Below are positions 8,833 to 17,711 of a stretch of DNA of 64,000 nt, one piece after another (the first letter of the stretch is position 1; every line of letters begins with the position of its first letter). The notes below the pieces were generated by a model. That model was not told where the DNA came from, searched no databases, and was given only the letters and a program-made list of their open reading frames with translations. The position numbers and the translations under genes were made by a program. The DNA lies in contig CAYNQE010000001.1 in assembly GCA_964399345.1 (NCBI GenBank), forward strand, positions 1 to 64,000. The letters are read 5' to 3'. The stretch is from UBA2100 sp964399345. Its GTDB lineage: Bacteria; Patescibacteriota; Minisyncoccia; Phycocordibacterales; UBA2100.

Positions 8833-9435
8833 ATGTTATCTAAACCAAAATACAAAATCTGTAAGCGACTTGGTAGTGGAGTCTACGAAAAATGTCAGAC
8901 TGAGAAGTTCGCACTTTCTGAAGCTCGCGTTAAGAAGACTTTTAAAAGACGTCGAAACTTAAGTGACTACGGAAGACAGCTTCTTGAAAAGCAAAAAGTT
9001 CGATTTACTTACGGAGTTACAGAGAAGCAGTTAAGAAAATATGTTGCAAACGCCCTAGCAACAAAAGACCCAGCGACAGAATTGTACAAAGAACTTGAAA
9101 CTAGACTAGACAACACTGTTTACCGATTAGGATTTGCTCCAACAAGACGAGCAGCAAGACAAATGGTTAGTCACGGACACGTTATTGTTAACGGAAAGAG
9201 AATGACTGTTCCTTCGCACATTGTTAAAAAGGGAGACGCCCTTGGAGTTCGAGAGGCGAGTAAAGACAAGACTCTCTTTGTAGGAAATAGCGAAACTATC
9301 ACAGCACACACAGCACCTAAATGGCTAACAGTTGATTCTAAGAAATTGTCCGCTAGCGTTAAATCTATTCCCGAATTTGTAGCAGCTGAAGTCGGGTTTG
9401 ATATGCCAGTTGTGTTTGAGTTCTATAACCGATAA
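8833..9435 (+). CDS. rpsD: 30S ribosomal protein S4
   Basis: 200 aa. The N-terminal domain contains KRRRNLSDYGRQLLEKQKVRFTYG and the S4 RNA-binding domain contains LDNTVYRLGFAPTRRAARQMVSHGHVIVNGKRM. Primary 16S rRNA binder; in other bacteria it is also the autoregulator of this operon. The N-terminal Cys motif of zinc-type S4 is only partly kept (KYKICKRLGSGVYEKC). Confidence 0.97.
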   Translation: MLSKPKYKICKRLGSGVYEKCQTEKFALSEARVKKTFKRRRNLSDYGRQLLEKQKVRFTYGVTEKQLRKYVANALATKDPATELYKELETRLDNTVYRLGFAPTRRAARQMVSHGHVIVNGKRMTVPSHIVKKGDALGVREASKDKTLFVGNSETITAHTAPKWLTVDSKKLSASVKSIPEFVAAEVGFDMPVVFEFYNR

Positions 9436-9458
9436 TTATTAATCATAAAAAATATTTT

Positions 9459-10427
9459 ATGTCAGATCACCAAGTAACAGTTCCATCAAAACCTCGAATA
9501 ATCAAAGAAGAAGGATTTTCAGGTACATATGAAATAGACGGTCTATACCCTGGGTACGGACACACCCTAGGTAACTCACTGCGAAGAATAATTCTTTCGT
9601 CTCTTCCGGGTGCTGCTATAACTAGCGTTAAAATCGACGGAGTGTCTCACGAGTACTCAACTATCGATGGAGTATCAGAAGATACTATTATGCTACTCCT
9701 TAATCTAAAGAAGGTTCGTATTAAAATGCTTACTGATGAGCCTCAAACTATTAAGATTAAAGTAAAAGGCCCTAAGACTGTAACGGCTGCTGACATAGAA
9801 GCCCCCAGCCAAGTGGAAATCCTTAACCCAGAACAACACATTGCTGAAGTTTCAGGAAAGATAGATTTTGAAGTTGAATTGGGAGTTGAAAGTGGATTAG
9901 GATACGTTGCAAAAGAAGTATTGGAGAAGGAAAGAGTAGAAATCGGTGCAATTGCACTTGATGCAACGTTCTCACCAATTCGTCGTGTTAACTACGAAGT
10001 AGAAAACATGCGTGTAGGAGATCGTACTGACTTCAACCGTCTGCGAGTTTTTATTGAAACAGATGGAACTCTTACTGCAAAAGAAGCTCTTGAAAACTCA
10101 ATTGAAATAATGATTCACCAACTTAAGGCTGTTATCGGTTTCCAAGAAGAAACTGAAGTAGCTGAAGAGGAACTTCCTCCAAAAGTAGAGGAAAAGGTGG
10201 AAGAAGTTAAGAAAGAAGCCGACAAGGAAGTATTTAAGACACGAATTACTGAGCTTGAACTAACTCAGCGAGTGGAGGACTCTCTTAATGATGCTGGTAT
10301 TCGAACAGTAGGAGGTCTTGCTAGAAAGCACGAGGAAGACATTTTAGCAATTGAAGGTCTTGGTCAAAAAGGGCTTCAAGAGATAAAACGTTCCCTGTCT
10401 AACCTAGGAATTACACTTCGTAACTAA
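9459..10427 (+). CDS. rpoA: DNA-directed RNA polymerase subunit alpha
   Basis: 322 aa. Alpha-NTD (about 1-230) contains the dimerisation motifs GYGHTLGNSLRRIILSSLPG and NRLRVFIETDGTLTAKEAL. An acidic linker (EEELPPKVEEKVEEVKKEADKE) leads to the alpha-CTD (about 255-322) with the helix-hairpin-helix AGIRTVGGLARKHEEDILAIEGLGQKGLQEIKRSL, which binds UP elements and activators. Normal order between rpsD and rplQ. Confidence 0.97.
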   Translation: MSDHQVTVPSKPRIIKEEGFSGTYEIDGLYPGYGHTLGNSLRRIILSSLPGAAITSVKIDGVSHEYSTIDGVSEDTIMLLLNLKKVRIKMLTDEPQTIKIKVKGPKTVTAADIEAPSQVEILNPEQHIAEVSGKIDFEVELGVESGLGYVAKEVLEKERVEIGAIALDATFSPIRRVNYEVENMRVGDRTDFNRLRVFIETDGTLTAKEALENSIEIMIHQLKAVIGFQEETEVAEEELPPKVEEKVEEVKKEADKEVFKTRITELELTQRVEDSLNDAGIRTVGGLARKHEEDILAIEGLGQKGLQEIKRSLSNLGITLRN

Positions 10428-10452
10428 ACTGTGCTAGTGTACTCAAACTAAT

Positions 10453-10806
10453 ATGAAGCATCACAAGAAACAACGTAAATTCGGAAGAGTGCGAAAAGTT
10501 CGCGTAGCCCTTTTGCGTAGTCTTGTAAGAAGCATCGTTCTAGAAGAGAAAATTGAAACTACTATAGCTAAAGCCAGAGAGTTACGACCAATAATTGAAA
10601 AGTACATAACTCTTGCAAAAAAGGATTCACTAGCGTCCCGCCGACTTATCACCTCACGTCTTGGTAATGATCAAGAAGTTTCAAAGAAGCTTCATGAAGT
10701 TATCGCACCAAGATACAAAGAACGAGCAGGTGGGTACACAAGAATTAGTAAGCTTGGAACTTTTGCAGATGCCAAAAGAGATAAGGCTGTTATAGAATTT
10801 GTATAA
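10453..10806 (+). CDS. rplQ: 50S ribosomal protein L17
   Basis: 117 aa. RVRKVRVALLRSLVRSIVLEEKIETTIAKARELRPIIEKYITLAKK is the L17 signature, and the C-terminal GGYTRISKLG is also conserved. It lies near the exit tunnel of the 50S subunit. rplM begins 2 bp after the stop. Confidence 0.96.
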   Translation: MKHHKKQRKFGRVRKVRVALLRSLVRSIVLEEKIETTIAKARELRPIIEKYITLAKKDSLASRRLITSRLGNDQEVSKKLHEVIAPRYKERAGGYTRISKLGTFADAKRDKAVIEFV

Positions 10807-10807
10807 T

Positions 10808-11158
10808 ATGGATAAACGAGAAATGACATTCGACGCTAAAGATCAGAAACTAGGACGTTTTGCCTCTTTACTAGCGCACACCCTTTTAGGGAAAGATCAG
10901 ACTGATTTTGCACGAAACACAGTTGCACACGTAAATGTTACTGTTGAGAATGTTGATTCACTTGATCTTTCAGATAAAAAGAAAGAAACTAAAATTTACG
11001 ACAGGTACTCTGGATTTCCAGGTGGACGACGTGAGTACACCTTAAATGAACTTGTCGCAAAGAAGGGTGTTTCTGAGGCTTTGAAAGCTGCAGTATACAA
11101 CATGCTTCCAAATAATAGATTACGAAAGGCTAGAATGAAAAATTTGATAATAAAGTAA
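10808..11158 (+). CDS. rplM: 50S ribosomal protein L13
   Basis: 116 aa from ATG 10808 (MDKREMTFDAKDQKLGRFAS); an in-frame ATG at 10799 would overlap rplQ. Conserved LGRFASLLAHTLLGK, a YDRYSGFPGGRRE motif and the C-terminal AVYNMLPNNRLRKARMKNL fit L13. Paired with rpsI as in nearly all bacteria; the stop and the next ATG are one base apart. Confidence 0.95.
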   Translation: MDKREMTFDAKDQKLGRFASLLAHTLLGKDQTDFARNTVAHVNVTVENVDSLDLSDKKKETKIYDRYSGFPGGRREYTLNELVAKKGVSEALKAAVYNMLPNNRLRKARMKNLIIK

Positions 11159-11159
11159 T

Positions 11160-11555
11160 ATGGCAACTGGAAAATACATAGAAGCAGTAGGGCGAAGAAA
11201 GACGGCAACCGCACGTGTTAGATTATTCCCTGCGAAAAAGGCTTCATACATTGTTAATGAAAAAGAAGGAGATGTATATTTTCCAACTGAAGCACTACAA
11301 AACACTATAAGGGACGCTTTCAAGATTGTTGGGGGTGCTACGTATAAAGTAAGCGCTAAAGTTACTGGAGGAGGAATCCCAGCTCAAGCCGAAGCTATCC
11401 GCCTAGGAATTTCACGAGCTTTAATTAAAGAAGACGAAACTCGAAGAGGAGAGTTGAAAGCAGTAGGATACCTGAAGCGCGACCCGAGAATGAAAGAAAG
11501 AAAGAAATTTGGATTAAGAAGTGCTCGTCGTTCTCCACAATGGAGTAAACGATAA
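11160..11555 (+). CDS. rpsI: 30S ribosomal protein S9
   Basis: 131 aa. EAVGRRKTATARVRLFPAK at the N-terminus, VTGGGIPAQAEAIRLGISRAL in the middle and the C-terminal RDPRMKERKKFGLRSARRSPQWSKR tail, whose last residues reach the P-site tRNA, are all intact. It is the last gene of the ribosomal series. Confidence 0.97.
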   Translation: MATGKYIEAVGRRKTATARVRLFPAKKASYIVNEKEGDVYFPTEALQNTIRDAFKIVGGATYKVSAKVTGGGIPAQAEAIRLGISRALIKEDETRRGELKAVGYLKRDPRMKERKKFGLRSARRSPQWSKR

Positions 11556-11561
11556 AATAGA

Positions 11562-11586
11562 AAACGGCGCGCTGCGTCGTTTTTTG
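11562..11586 (+). terminator. Rho-independent terminator after rpsI
   Basis: Stem AAACGGCGC / GCGTCGTTT (one G-T pair) with a GCT loop, followed by a run of T. It closes the infA-rpsI operon, 7 bp after the rpsI stop. Confidence 0.85.
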
Positions 11587-11603
11587 TTATATAATCCTCA
11601 ATT

Positions 11604-12104
11604 ATGAACGAAGAAGAAATAATTTACGAAGAAGATAAGGGCGACGAAGTTGTTAAGAGACTTCGTAAACGTTTAAAAACCTGTGAACAGGAAAAGAAAG
11701 AATACCTTGATGGATGGCAACGACTTAAGGCAGACAACGCAAACTCAAAGAAAAATAATTTAGGAAGAGAAGAACTACTCAAAGCGTCAGTAAAGGGCGA
11801 AACTCTAGAATCCCTATTCCCAATACTTGATAGTTTTGATATGGCTTTTAAAGGGGAGTCCTGGGAGGATGTTGATGAGGTTTGGAGGGTTGGAGTTGAG
11901 CAAATTCACTCGCAAATCCTTGAGGTACTAGGAAGTACCTACAAACCATTTGGAGAAGTAGGGGAGACTTTTGATCCCAAAAGACACGAAGCAATCGGAA
12001 GCGAAAAGGGTGGAGAGGCAAATACGATCGCTCAAGTTGTTCGCAGAGGATACGAGACAGAAGAAGGAGTGGTACGCGCCGCGCAAGTAATCGTATATAA
12101 CTAA
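11604..12104 (+). CDS. grpE: Nucleotide exchange factor GrpE
   Basis: 166 aa. A long N-terminal coiled coil (about 15-70) is followed by the compact beta domain with ESLFPILDSFDMAF, the GVEQIHSQILEVL helix and FDPKRHEAIGSEKG ... VVRRGYETEEGVVRAAQVIV, the GrpE signature. It releases ADP from DnaK. A TATAAT box (11590-11595) lies 8 nt before the ATG, directly after the rpsI terminator, so this starts a new heat-shock transcription unit that leads to dnaK and dnaJ. Confidence 0.95.
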   Translation: MNEEEIIYEEDKGDEVVKRLRKRLKTCEQEKKEYLDGWQRLKADNANSKKNNLGREELLKASVKGETLESLFPILDSFDMAFKGESWEDVDEVWRVGVEQIHSQILEVLGSTYKPFGEVGETFDPKRHEAIGSEKGGEANTIAQVVRRGYETEEGVVRAAQVIVYN

Positions 12105-12134
12105 AGAGTGTCAATATTGAAATAAAACTGGATC

Positions 12135-12153
12135 GTAGCTACAATGTAGCTAC
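12135..12153 (+). promoter_or_regulatory. Tandem palindromic operator abutting the start codon
   Basis: Two copies of the self-complementary octamer GTAGCTAC (12135-12142 and 12146-12153) are separated by AAT, with the ATG at 12154 immediately after. The 11-bp repeat period puts both sites on one face of the helix, which suits a dimeric ribbon-helix-helix repressor. The gene that follows encodes such a protein, so autoregulation is likely (inference). Confidence 0.55.
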
Positions 12154-12459
12154 ATGCAAAAGCATTATATTATTATCGGTAACAATCGACACGGGTATAC
12201 ACTACAACCAGCCAGTAAAGTGACTACTCTAATTTGTCGAAGCGCCAATATTGAAGCGCGCTTTCCAAACGATGAGATCCCTAGAATTTTAGCTGAGCTG
12301 CCAAATATTATTCTAGAAAGAGGTATTCTGTCCGTTCAAGACCAAGTCTTACGCTTTCGAGTGTCAGAGGAGGAAAAGATTCAGATTGAACATAACGCAG
12401 TAGAGAATGGTTACGAGAGTGTGTCAGCATATTTACGAGACTTAGCATTAAGAAAATAA
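12154..12459 (+). CDS. Small ribbon-helix-helix-like regulator
   Basis: 101 aa. The C-terminal 35 residues (RFRVSEEEKIQIEHNAVENG...SAYLRDLAL) have the strand-helix-helix pattern of MobC/MetJ-type ribbon-helix-helix proteins; the N-terminal 60 residues are unfamiliar. It lies between grpE and dnaK, ends 2 bp before dnaK, and starts at a double palindrome, so it may regulate itself and the downstream dnaK-dnaJ genes. A plasmid-type mobilisation protein is another possibility, but no relaxase is near. Confidence 0.6.
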   Translation: MQKHYIIIGNNRHGYTLQPASKVTTLICRSANIEARFPNDEIPRILAELPNIILERGILSVQDQVLRFRVSEEEKIQIEHNAVENGYESVSAYLRDLALRK

Positions 12460-12461
12460 TT

Positions 12462-14330
12462 ATGTCAAAAATTTTAGGAATCGACTTAGGTACTACAAAC
12501 TCAGCAATGGCAATCATTGAAGGAGGAGAACCTAGTATTATAGAAAACGCAGAGGGAGCACGCACCACTCCATCAATAGTTGGTATTTCAAAAACCGGAG
12601 AACGAATGGTTGGAGTGCTTGCCAAACGCCAAGCAGTAACAAACCCTCAAAACACTATCCTAGGTGTTAAACGTTTTGTTGGACATAAATTTAGTGATGC
12701 CTCTGTACAAAAGGACCAGAAAACAGTTCCTTATACTCTTAAAGAAGGTTCAGACAAGGGAGTACAGATAACTTTAAATGAAAAGGATTACCGACCTGAA
12801 GAAGTGTCTGCAATGATCCTACAAAAACTAAAGAAAGACGCCGAAGATAAAATCGGTGAGGAAATTACTGAAGCTATTATTACAGTGCCTGCGTACTTTG
12901 ACGACGCTCAAAGAAAGGCGACAAAAGACGCCGGAAAGATCGCGGGTCTTGACGTTAAACGAATTATTAACGAACCAACGGCAGCAGCACTCGCGTACGG
13001 TTTTAATAAGAAGAAAGACGAGCAAATCGTTGTGTTCGACTTTGGAGGAGGAACATTTGACGTTTCCGTTCTTGAAGTAGGAGATGATGTAATCGAAGTT
13101 AAATCAACAGATGGTGATTCCCACATGGGTGGACGTGATATTGACCAGGAGATAATTAACTGGATTGTTGATGAATACAAGAAAGAATCAGGAATAGACG
13201 TAAGTCAGGATCCACTAGCACTACAAAGGCTAGATGAGTCCGCTGAGAAGGCCAAAATTGAGCTCTCAACGGCTACAGAGACTGAAATCAACATTCCCTT
13301 CATAACCTCAGACGACAGCGGTCCTAAGCACCTAATTCTTAAACTTACCCGCACAACACTTGAAGAACTTTCAGAACAATATGTAAGTAAGGCACTGGAG
13401 ATAACTAAACGTGCAGTCGATGCTAGTCCATTTGAAATTAATGATATTGATGAGGTTATCCTTGTAGGAGGACAAAGCAGAATGCCAAAAATAGTTGAGA
13501 GTGTTAAAGAGATGTTTGGAAAAGAGCCGAACAAATCTATTAACCCAGATGAAGTTGTGGCACTTGGGGCTGCAATTCAAGCTGGAATCATGCAAGGAGA
13601 TGTTAAAGATGTTCTTCTTCTTGACGTAATACCTCTTTCTCTTGGAATAGAAACTATGGGAGGAATTTCAACAAAGCTAATTGAGAGGAATACAACAATT
13701 CCCACAAGTAAAACCCAAGTATTCTCAACTGCAGCTGAAAATCAGCCATCCGTAGAAATAGTAGTTTCTCAAGGAGAAAGAGAGATGACAGCTGATAACA
13801 AAACTCTAGGGCGATTTGTCTTGGACGGTATTGCACCAGCACCACGTGGAATTCCTCAAATTGAAGTATCCTTCGACATTGACGCAAACGGAATACTCCA
13901 AGTTAAAGCAACTGAGAAAGGAACTGGTAAGGAGCAGTCAATTAAGATTGAGGGTAGTTCAGGACTTTCTGAAGATGAAGTGACAAAAATGACAAAAGAC
14001 GCTGAAGAGCATGCCGACGAAGATAAGAAAAAGAAAGAATTAATAGAAGCAAAAAACGCCTCAGAGCAAATAATCTACGCTGCAGAAAAAGCAGTAAAAG
14101 AGTACGGAGAAAAAGTAGATGAGGCTACTGTTACAAAAATCAAAGAAGACATCGAAACATTAAAGAATGCAGGGGACGACCTTGAGGCAATAACTAAGGC
14201 ATCAGAGGCACTAAACACATCCATGAGTGCAATAGGTGAACAAATGGCAAAAGAATCAAAAGAGGAAGAGGCTCCTAAAGAAGAAGAAACGACTGATGCG
14301 GAGTTTGACGAGAAAGAAGATAAGGAGTAA
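12462..14330 (+). CDS. dnaK: Chaperone DnaK (Hsp70)
   Basis: 622 aa. ATPase domain with ILGIDLGTTNSAMAIIEGG (1-20), AYFDDAQRKATKDAG, VFDFGGGTFDVSVLEVG and VILVGGQSRMPKI; substrate-binding domain with DVIPLSLGIETMGG and the lid; acidic tail ending EEEETTDAEFDEKEDKE. Works with DnaJ and GrpE, both encoded beside it. Length is normal (about 610-640 aa). Confidence 0.98.
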   Translation: MSKILGIDLGTTNSAMAIIEGGEPSIIENAEGARTTPSIVGISKTGERMVGVLAKRQAVTNPQNTILGVKRFVGHKFSDASVQKDQKTVPYTLKEGSDKGVQITLNEKDYRPEEVSAMILQKLKKDAEDKIGEEITEAIITVPAYFDDAQRKATKDAGKIAGLDVKRIINEPTAAALAYGFNKKKDEQIVVFDFGGGTFDVSVLEVGDDVIEVKSTDGDSHMGGRDIDQEIINWIVDEYKKESGIDVSQDPLALQRLDESAEKAKIELSTATETEINIPFITSDDSGPKHLILKLTRTTLEELSEQYVSKALEITKRAVDASPFEINDIDEVILVGGQSRMPKIVESVKEMFGKEPNKSINPDEVVALGAAIQAGIMQGDVKDVLLLDVIPLSLGIETMGGISTKLIERNTTIPTSKTQVFSTAAENQPSVEIVVSQGEREMTADNKTLGRFVLDGIAPAPRGIPQIEVSFDIDANGILQVKATEKGTGKEQSIKIEGSSGLSEDEVTKMTKDAEEHADEDKKKKELIEAKNASEQIIYAAEKAVKEYGEKVDEATVTKIKEDIETLKNAGDDLEAITKASEALNTSMSAIGEQMAKESKEEEAPKEEETTDAEFDEKEDKE

Positions 14331-14341
14331 TCTAATCTTCA

Positions 14342-15373
14342 ATGAAGGACCACTATCAAACACTTGGTGTAGAAAGAAGTGCTACGGATTCTGAAATAAA
14401 GAAGGCATTTCGAACACTCGCACAAAAGTATCATCCTGACAAAAAAGGAGGTAATGAATCTAAATTCAAAGAGGCAAGTGAAGCATACGCCGTGCTTGGA
14501 AATAAAAAGAAACGCGATGAGTATGATAACTACGGCCAATCCTTTAATGGTGGAGGATTTGATTTTTCTCAATTCCAACAACAGGGTGGTGTAGACATCG
14601 ATTTAGGAGATATCTTTGGCGAGATGTTTGGAGGAAGAGGACAGCGTGCTCGTCGCGGGCGAGATATCTCTATGGATGTAGAGCTAGACTTTAAAGATGC
14701 TGCTTTTGGTGTTGAGCGATCAGTTCTAATTACTAAAACCAGTTACTGCTCCGTATGTGACGGAAGTGGTGCAAAAGATCCTAAAGAAACAAAAACTTGT
14801 TCAACATGTAATGGACATGGTTCTGTTAAGGAAACACGAAGATCAATGCTTGGAACGTTCACAAGTAATCGCGAGTGTAGTGAATGTAGTGGAACTGGAA
14901 AAATACCCAAGGTGGCGTGTAAAAAATGCAAGGGTCACGGAGTGTTGAATCAACAAGATGAGATTAACCTATCAATTCCTGCAGGAATCGATAACGGAGA
15001 AATGATACGTCTCCCTGAAAGAGGTGAGGCTATAAAGAATGGAAAAGCAGGGGACTTGTATGTAAAAGTACATGTCAGGCCACATAAAGACTTCGTTCGA
15101 AGCGGAAGTGATCTGCGAATGAATTTGAAAATTAAAATGACTGACGCTCTTCTTGGTGCAACTTACTCAATTCCTACACTAGAAAAGGATATTGATCTTA
15201 AAATACCTACAGGTGTTACTCATGGAGAAATTCTAAGAATTGCAGGTAAGGGTGTTCCGAAAGAACGCACAGGAAGAGGAGACCTACTTGTAACAATTAA
15301 AATAGATTTACCGAAGAAACTTTCAAAAAGTGCTAAGAAACTAGTTGAAGAATTGAAAAGCGAGGGAATATAG
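14342..15373 (+). CDS. dnaJ: Chaperone DnaJ (type I Hsp40)
   Basis: 343 aa. J domain at 1-65 with HPD at 31-33, a short Gly/Phe segment, then four zinc-finger repeats (CSVCDGSG, CSTCNGHG, CSECSGTG, CKKCKGHG) and the C-terminal substrate-binding domains. The G/F linker is shorter than in E. coli DnaJ. It starts 11 bp after dnaK and acts as its co-chaperone. Confidence 0.97.
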   Translation: MKDHYQTLGVERSATDSEIKKAFRTLAQKYHPDKKGGNESKFKEASEAYAVLGNKKKRDEYDNYGQSFNGGGFDFSQFQQQGGVDIDLGDIFGEMFGGRGQRARRGRDISMDVELDFKDAAFGVERSVLITKTSYCSVCDGSGAKDPKETKTCSTCNGHGSVKETRRSMLGTFTSNRECSECSGTGKIPKVACKKCKGHGVLNQQDEINLSIPAGIDNGEMIRLPERGEAIKNGKAGDLYVKVHVRPHKDFVRSGSDLRMNLKIKMTDALLGATYSIPTLEKDIDLKIPTGVTHGEILRIAGKGVPKERTGRGDLLVTIKIDLPKKLSKSAKKLVEELKSEGI

Positions 15374-15390
15374 TGTGTTAAAATTAAAGG

Positions 15391-15840
15391 ATGCTGGACG
15401 CTCTTTTATCTTCAAAGATGGCTCCTGATTTAGCTATTGCTCTGTTAATGGCGTCTGTTTTTGTTATCTATGGCGTAGTCTATGGAACAGGGAAGTTAAA
15501 GTCTCTTTTCATTGCACTTCCCATTTCAGGCTTTGTGTTTAGTGCTTTTCCCTATACAGATTACATACCTTCCGACTGGGCACCGTTGGGAGTTTTTTTA
15601 ACTATTTTGTTTATTACCATGTGGATACTTGGTAAAACTCTTGGCAGTGCCTCAGGTAACGGTAGATTAATACATATCTTCGCTACTGCAATTTCGCTTA
15701 CAGCACTATTAATATTCTTTGCATATCATGTTGTTCCAGTAAGCTACGTGTTTGGAAATTCATTCGATATTATATTCGCCTCAACTACTAACTTTTTCTG
15801 GTTTATAGCCGTTGCAATAGTGGCTGTGTTCGTGCTCTAA
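15391..15840 (+). CDS. Multi-pass membrane protein, unknown
   Basis: 149 aa with four predicted membrane helices (about 12-32, 36-52, 64-84 and 100-120, with a further hydrophobic C-terminus). A TAAAAT box lies 6 nt before the ATG. The gene ends directly at the acyltransferase gene and may support envelope lipid synthesis; no family is recognised. Confidence 0.6.
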   Translation: MLDALLSSKMAPDLAIALLMASVFVIYGVVYGTGKLKSLFIALPISGFVFSAFPYTDYIPSDWAPLGVFLTILFITMWILGKTLGSASGNGRLIHIFATAISLTALLIFFAYHVVPVSYVFGNSFDIIFASTTNFFWFIAVAIVAVFVL

Positions 15841-15852
15841 TTGAGCAACAAA

Positions 15853-16548
15853 ATGAATGTAATTACTGCAAAATTTAAGATTTCAAGCTGGACTCATTTT
15901 ATTGCCCCGACAATTCTTCAGGGCCTAGTATGGCCTTTTATACATCTATTTCTAGATGTATTTTTTCGTATGTCAGTTAAAGGAAAGGACGACCTGCAAA
16001 AAGCTATAGATGAATCTAAAGAAAGTGGGCGAGGTCTTCTATTTGTTCTCAAGCACCGAAGTGAAGCTGATTTTATTTTCCCACTAGTTGGAATACTTCC
16101 GCTTACTCATGCATTCCCGATGTTCTACGTAGCACAAGATTCAACTGAATACCTATTAAAGAAAGGTTTTGGTTGGAGAAGATTCTTTTACGCCACTCCT
16201 TATTTCTTGAAAGCCTGGGGAGCTTATCCATACATAAAAGGACAGCACGATTATTCCAAATCTCTTGTATATTTTGAAGAGCTTCTTCGTCTTGGTAAAA
16301 GTGTCTGCATCTTTCCTGAGGGGAAAATTTCAAAAGCAGGTGAGGGAATTCAAGAAATTCACGGCGGGGCAGGATATTTGCTTGAGAAAACTAATGCAAT
16401 CGTTGTTCCTGTTTCTGTTTCTATGGATCGAGGGAAGATATCTGTTGTATACGGAGAATCTTCAAACAGATCCGCTCTCCTAGATCCTACAAAGCCACTT
16501 CCTGAACGGTACAAAGATTCAGCCAGAAAAGTGTTGGAGCTGTTATAA
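15853..16548 (+). CDS. PlsC-type lysophospholipid acyltransferase
   Basis: 231 aa from ATG 15853; a TTG at 15841 in frame would add 4 residues. The acyltransferase motifs are present: block I HRSEAD (HxxxxD, about residue 63-68) and block III FPEGKIS (about 151-157), followed by VVPVSVSMDRG. The family transfers an acyl chain to the 2-position of lysophosphatidate at the membrane. It lies 8 bp before an acyl-ACP-reductase-like gene, suggesting a small lipid module, which is unusual because many CPR bacteria lack full lipid synthesis. Confidence 0.85.
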   Translation: MNVITAKFKISSWTHFIAPTILQGLVWPFIHLFLDVFFRMSVKGKDDLQKAIDESKESGRGLLFVLKHRSEADFIFPLVGILPLTHAFPMFYVAQDSTEYLLKKGFGWRRFFYATPYFLKAWGAYPYIKGQHDYSKSLVYFEELLRLGKSVCIFPEGKISKAGEGIQEIHGGAGYLLEKTNAIVVPVSVSMDRGKISVVYGESSNRSALLDPTKPLPERYKDSARKVLELL

Positions 16549-16549
16549 T
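16544..16549 (+). promoter_or_regulatory. -10 box placed for a leaderless mRNA
   Basis: TATAAT overlapping the stop codon of the acyltransferase gene, 7 nt before ATG 16557. Confidence 0.5.
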
Positions 16550-16556
16550 TTCCAAC

Positions 16557-17711
16557 ATGGGCTCAATTCCTAAACTTATACGTTCAACCTTTAGAGATCT
16601 CCTGCGCTTACTAATACCAATGCGTGGGTATAAGGACGCCTATAAATTTGCTTTTATAGTTCACCCAAGAGATGAGAGAGACATGATACGAAGGTTTCCT
16701 TTTCTAGAATCTTCTCCTGGTTTTATTAAAAAATTTATACAAAGATATTTCTGGCCAGTAACAGTGTCTGAAATTACTGGCCTAAAATCCAATGAGGGAA
16801 CATCGGTAGAGGGGTTTATTATATCGATCCCAATGACTGCCTATGAAATGATGAAGGATCGAAAAGGGGCAAAGAGGCAAATACGTAAGGCTGTTAAATT
16901 AGCCAGAAACAGGGGAGCAAAGATCGCAGGCCTTGGAGCTCTTACTTCTTCGCTTTCCAGAGGAGGATTAGATCTCTTAGATATAAAAGGAATCGCGATA
17001 ACAACTGGCCATGCCTACACTGGGTATAATGTTACAAAGACCCTTCTCAGTAAATTAGGAGGAGTGAATTTATCAACAAGTACAATAGGAGTAGTGGGAG
17101 CTGCTGGTTCAATTGGCTCTATATCAGCAGAAATACTTGCTGATTCTGGAGCACGTAATCTTTTGTTAATAGATTTGGATAGAAAAAAGGAATTAGTTTT
17201 AGAACTGAAAGATAGATTGGAAAAACAATATTCTGGAATAAATATTGATTGCAGTACAGATATGGATCTCTTAAAAGATGCGGTGGGAATAATAACCGCT
17301 ACTAACACACCTGAAGCACTTTTGAAAAACCATCATATATCTACTGGGACAATAATTGTTGACGATGCGCAGCCTAGTGATATATCGGAAGAACTTTATG
17401 AACGAGATGATATTTTAATTCTTGAAGCTGGAGCTGTTCACACCCCTGGGATTTCCAGTAACTTTAATATGGGTCTAGCCAATCCAAATGATAATTTCTG
17501 TTGTTTAGCGGAAGTTCTTATTCTAGCGTCCAATAAACATACTCATAACTTCGTTATAAACCGGGCTAAGATGGAGGACATAGAGCATATAAGAAAAGGT
17601 GGGGAGGCTTTAGGATTTGAAGTATCACAGCCACAAAACGAACGGGGATTATTATCAAAACAAAAGATTGATTCTGTGCTTAAATTACTACATACACGTC
17701 TCTCTTCATGA
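16557..17711 (+). CDS. Acyl-ACP-reductase-like NAD(P)-dependent dehydrogenase
   Basis: 384 aa. The Rossmann motif GVVGAAGSIGSISAEIL (about 180-196) follows a segment AGLGALTSSLSRGG ... ITTGHAYTGY that matches the layout of long-chain acyl-ACP reductases of cyanobacteria, where a nucleotide-binding GxxGxxG domain follows a GLGAFSS-like and TTGxxxT-like region. The downstream VDDAQPSD also fits. The neighbouring PlsC homolog supports a fatty-acyl substrate. A shikimate/quinate-dehydrogenase-like enzyme is the alternative. The 3' end overlaps the kinase gene by 4 bp (ATGA). Confidence 0.6.
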   Translation: MGSIPKLIRSTFRDLLRLLIPMRGYKDAYKFAFIVHPRDERDMIRRFPFLESSPGFIKKFIQRYFWPVTVSEITGLKSNEGTSVEGFIISIPMTAYEMMKDRKGAKRQIRKAVKLARNRGAKIAGLGALTSSLSRGGLDLLDIKGIAITTGHAYTGYNVTKTLLSKLGGVNLSTSTIGVVGAAGSIGSISAEILADSGARNLLLIDLDRKKELVLELKDRLEKQYSGINIDCSTDMDLLKDAVGIITATNTPEALLKNHHISTGTIIVDDAQPSDISEELYERDDILILEAGAVHTPGISSNFNMGLANPNDNFCCLAEVLILASNKHTHNFVINRAKMEDIEHIRKGGEALGFEVSQPQNERGLLSKQKIDSVLKLLHTRLSS

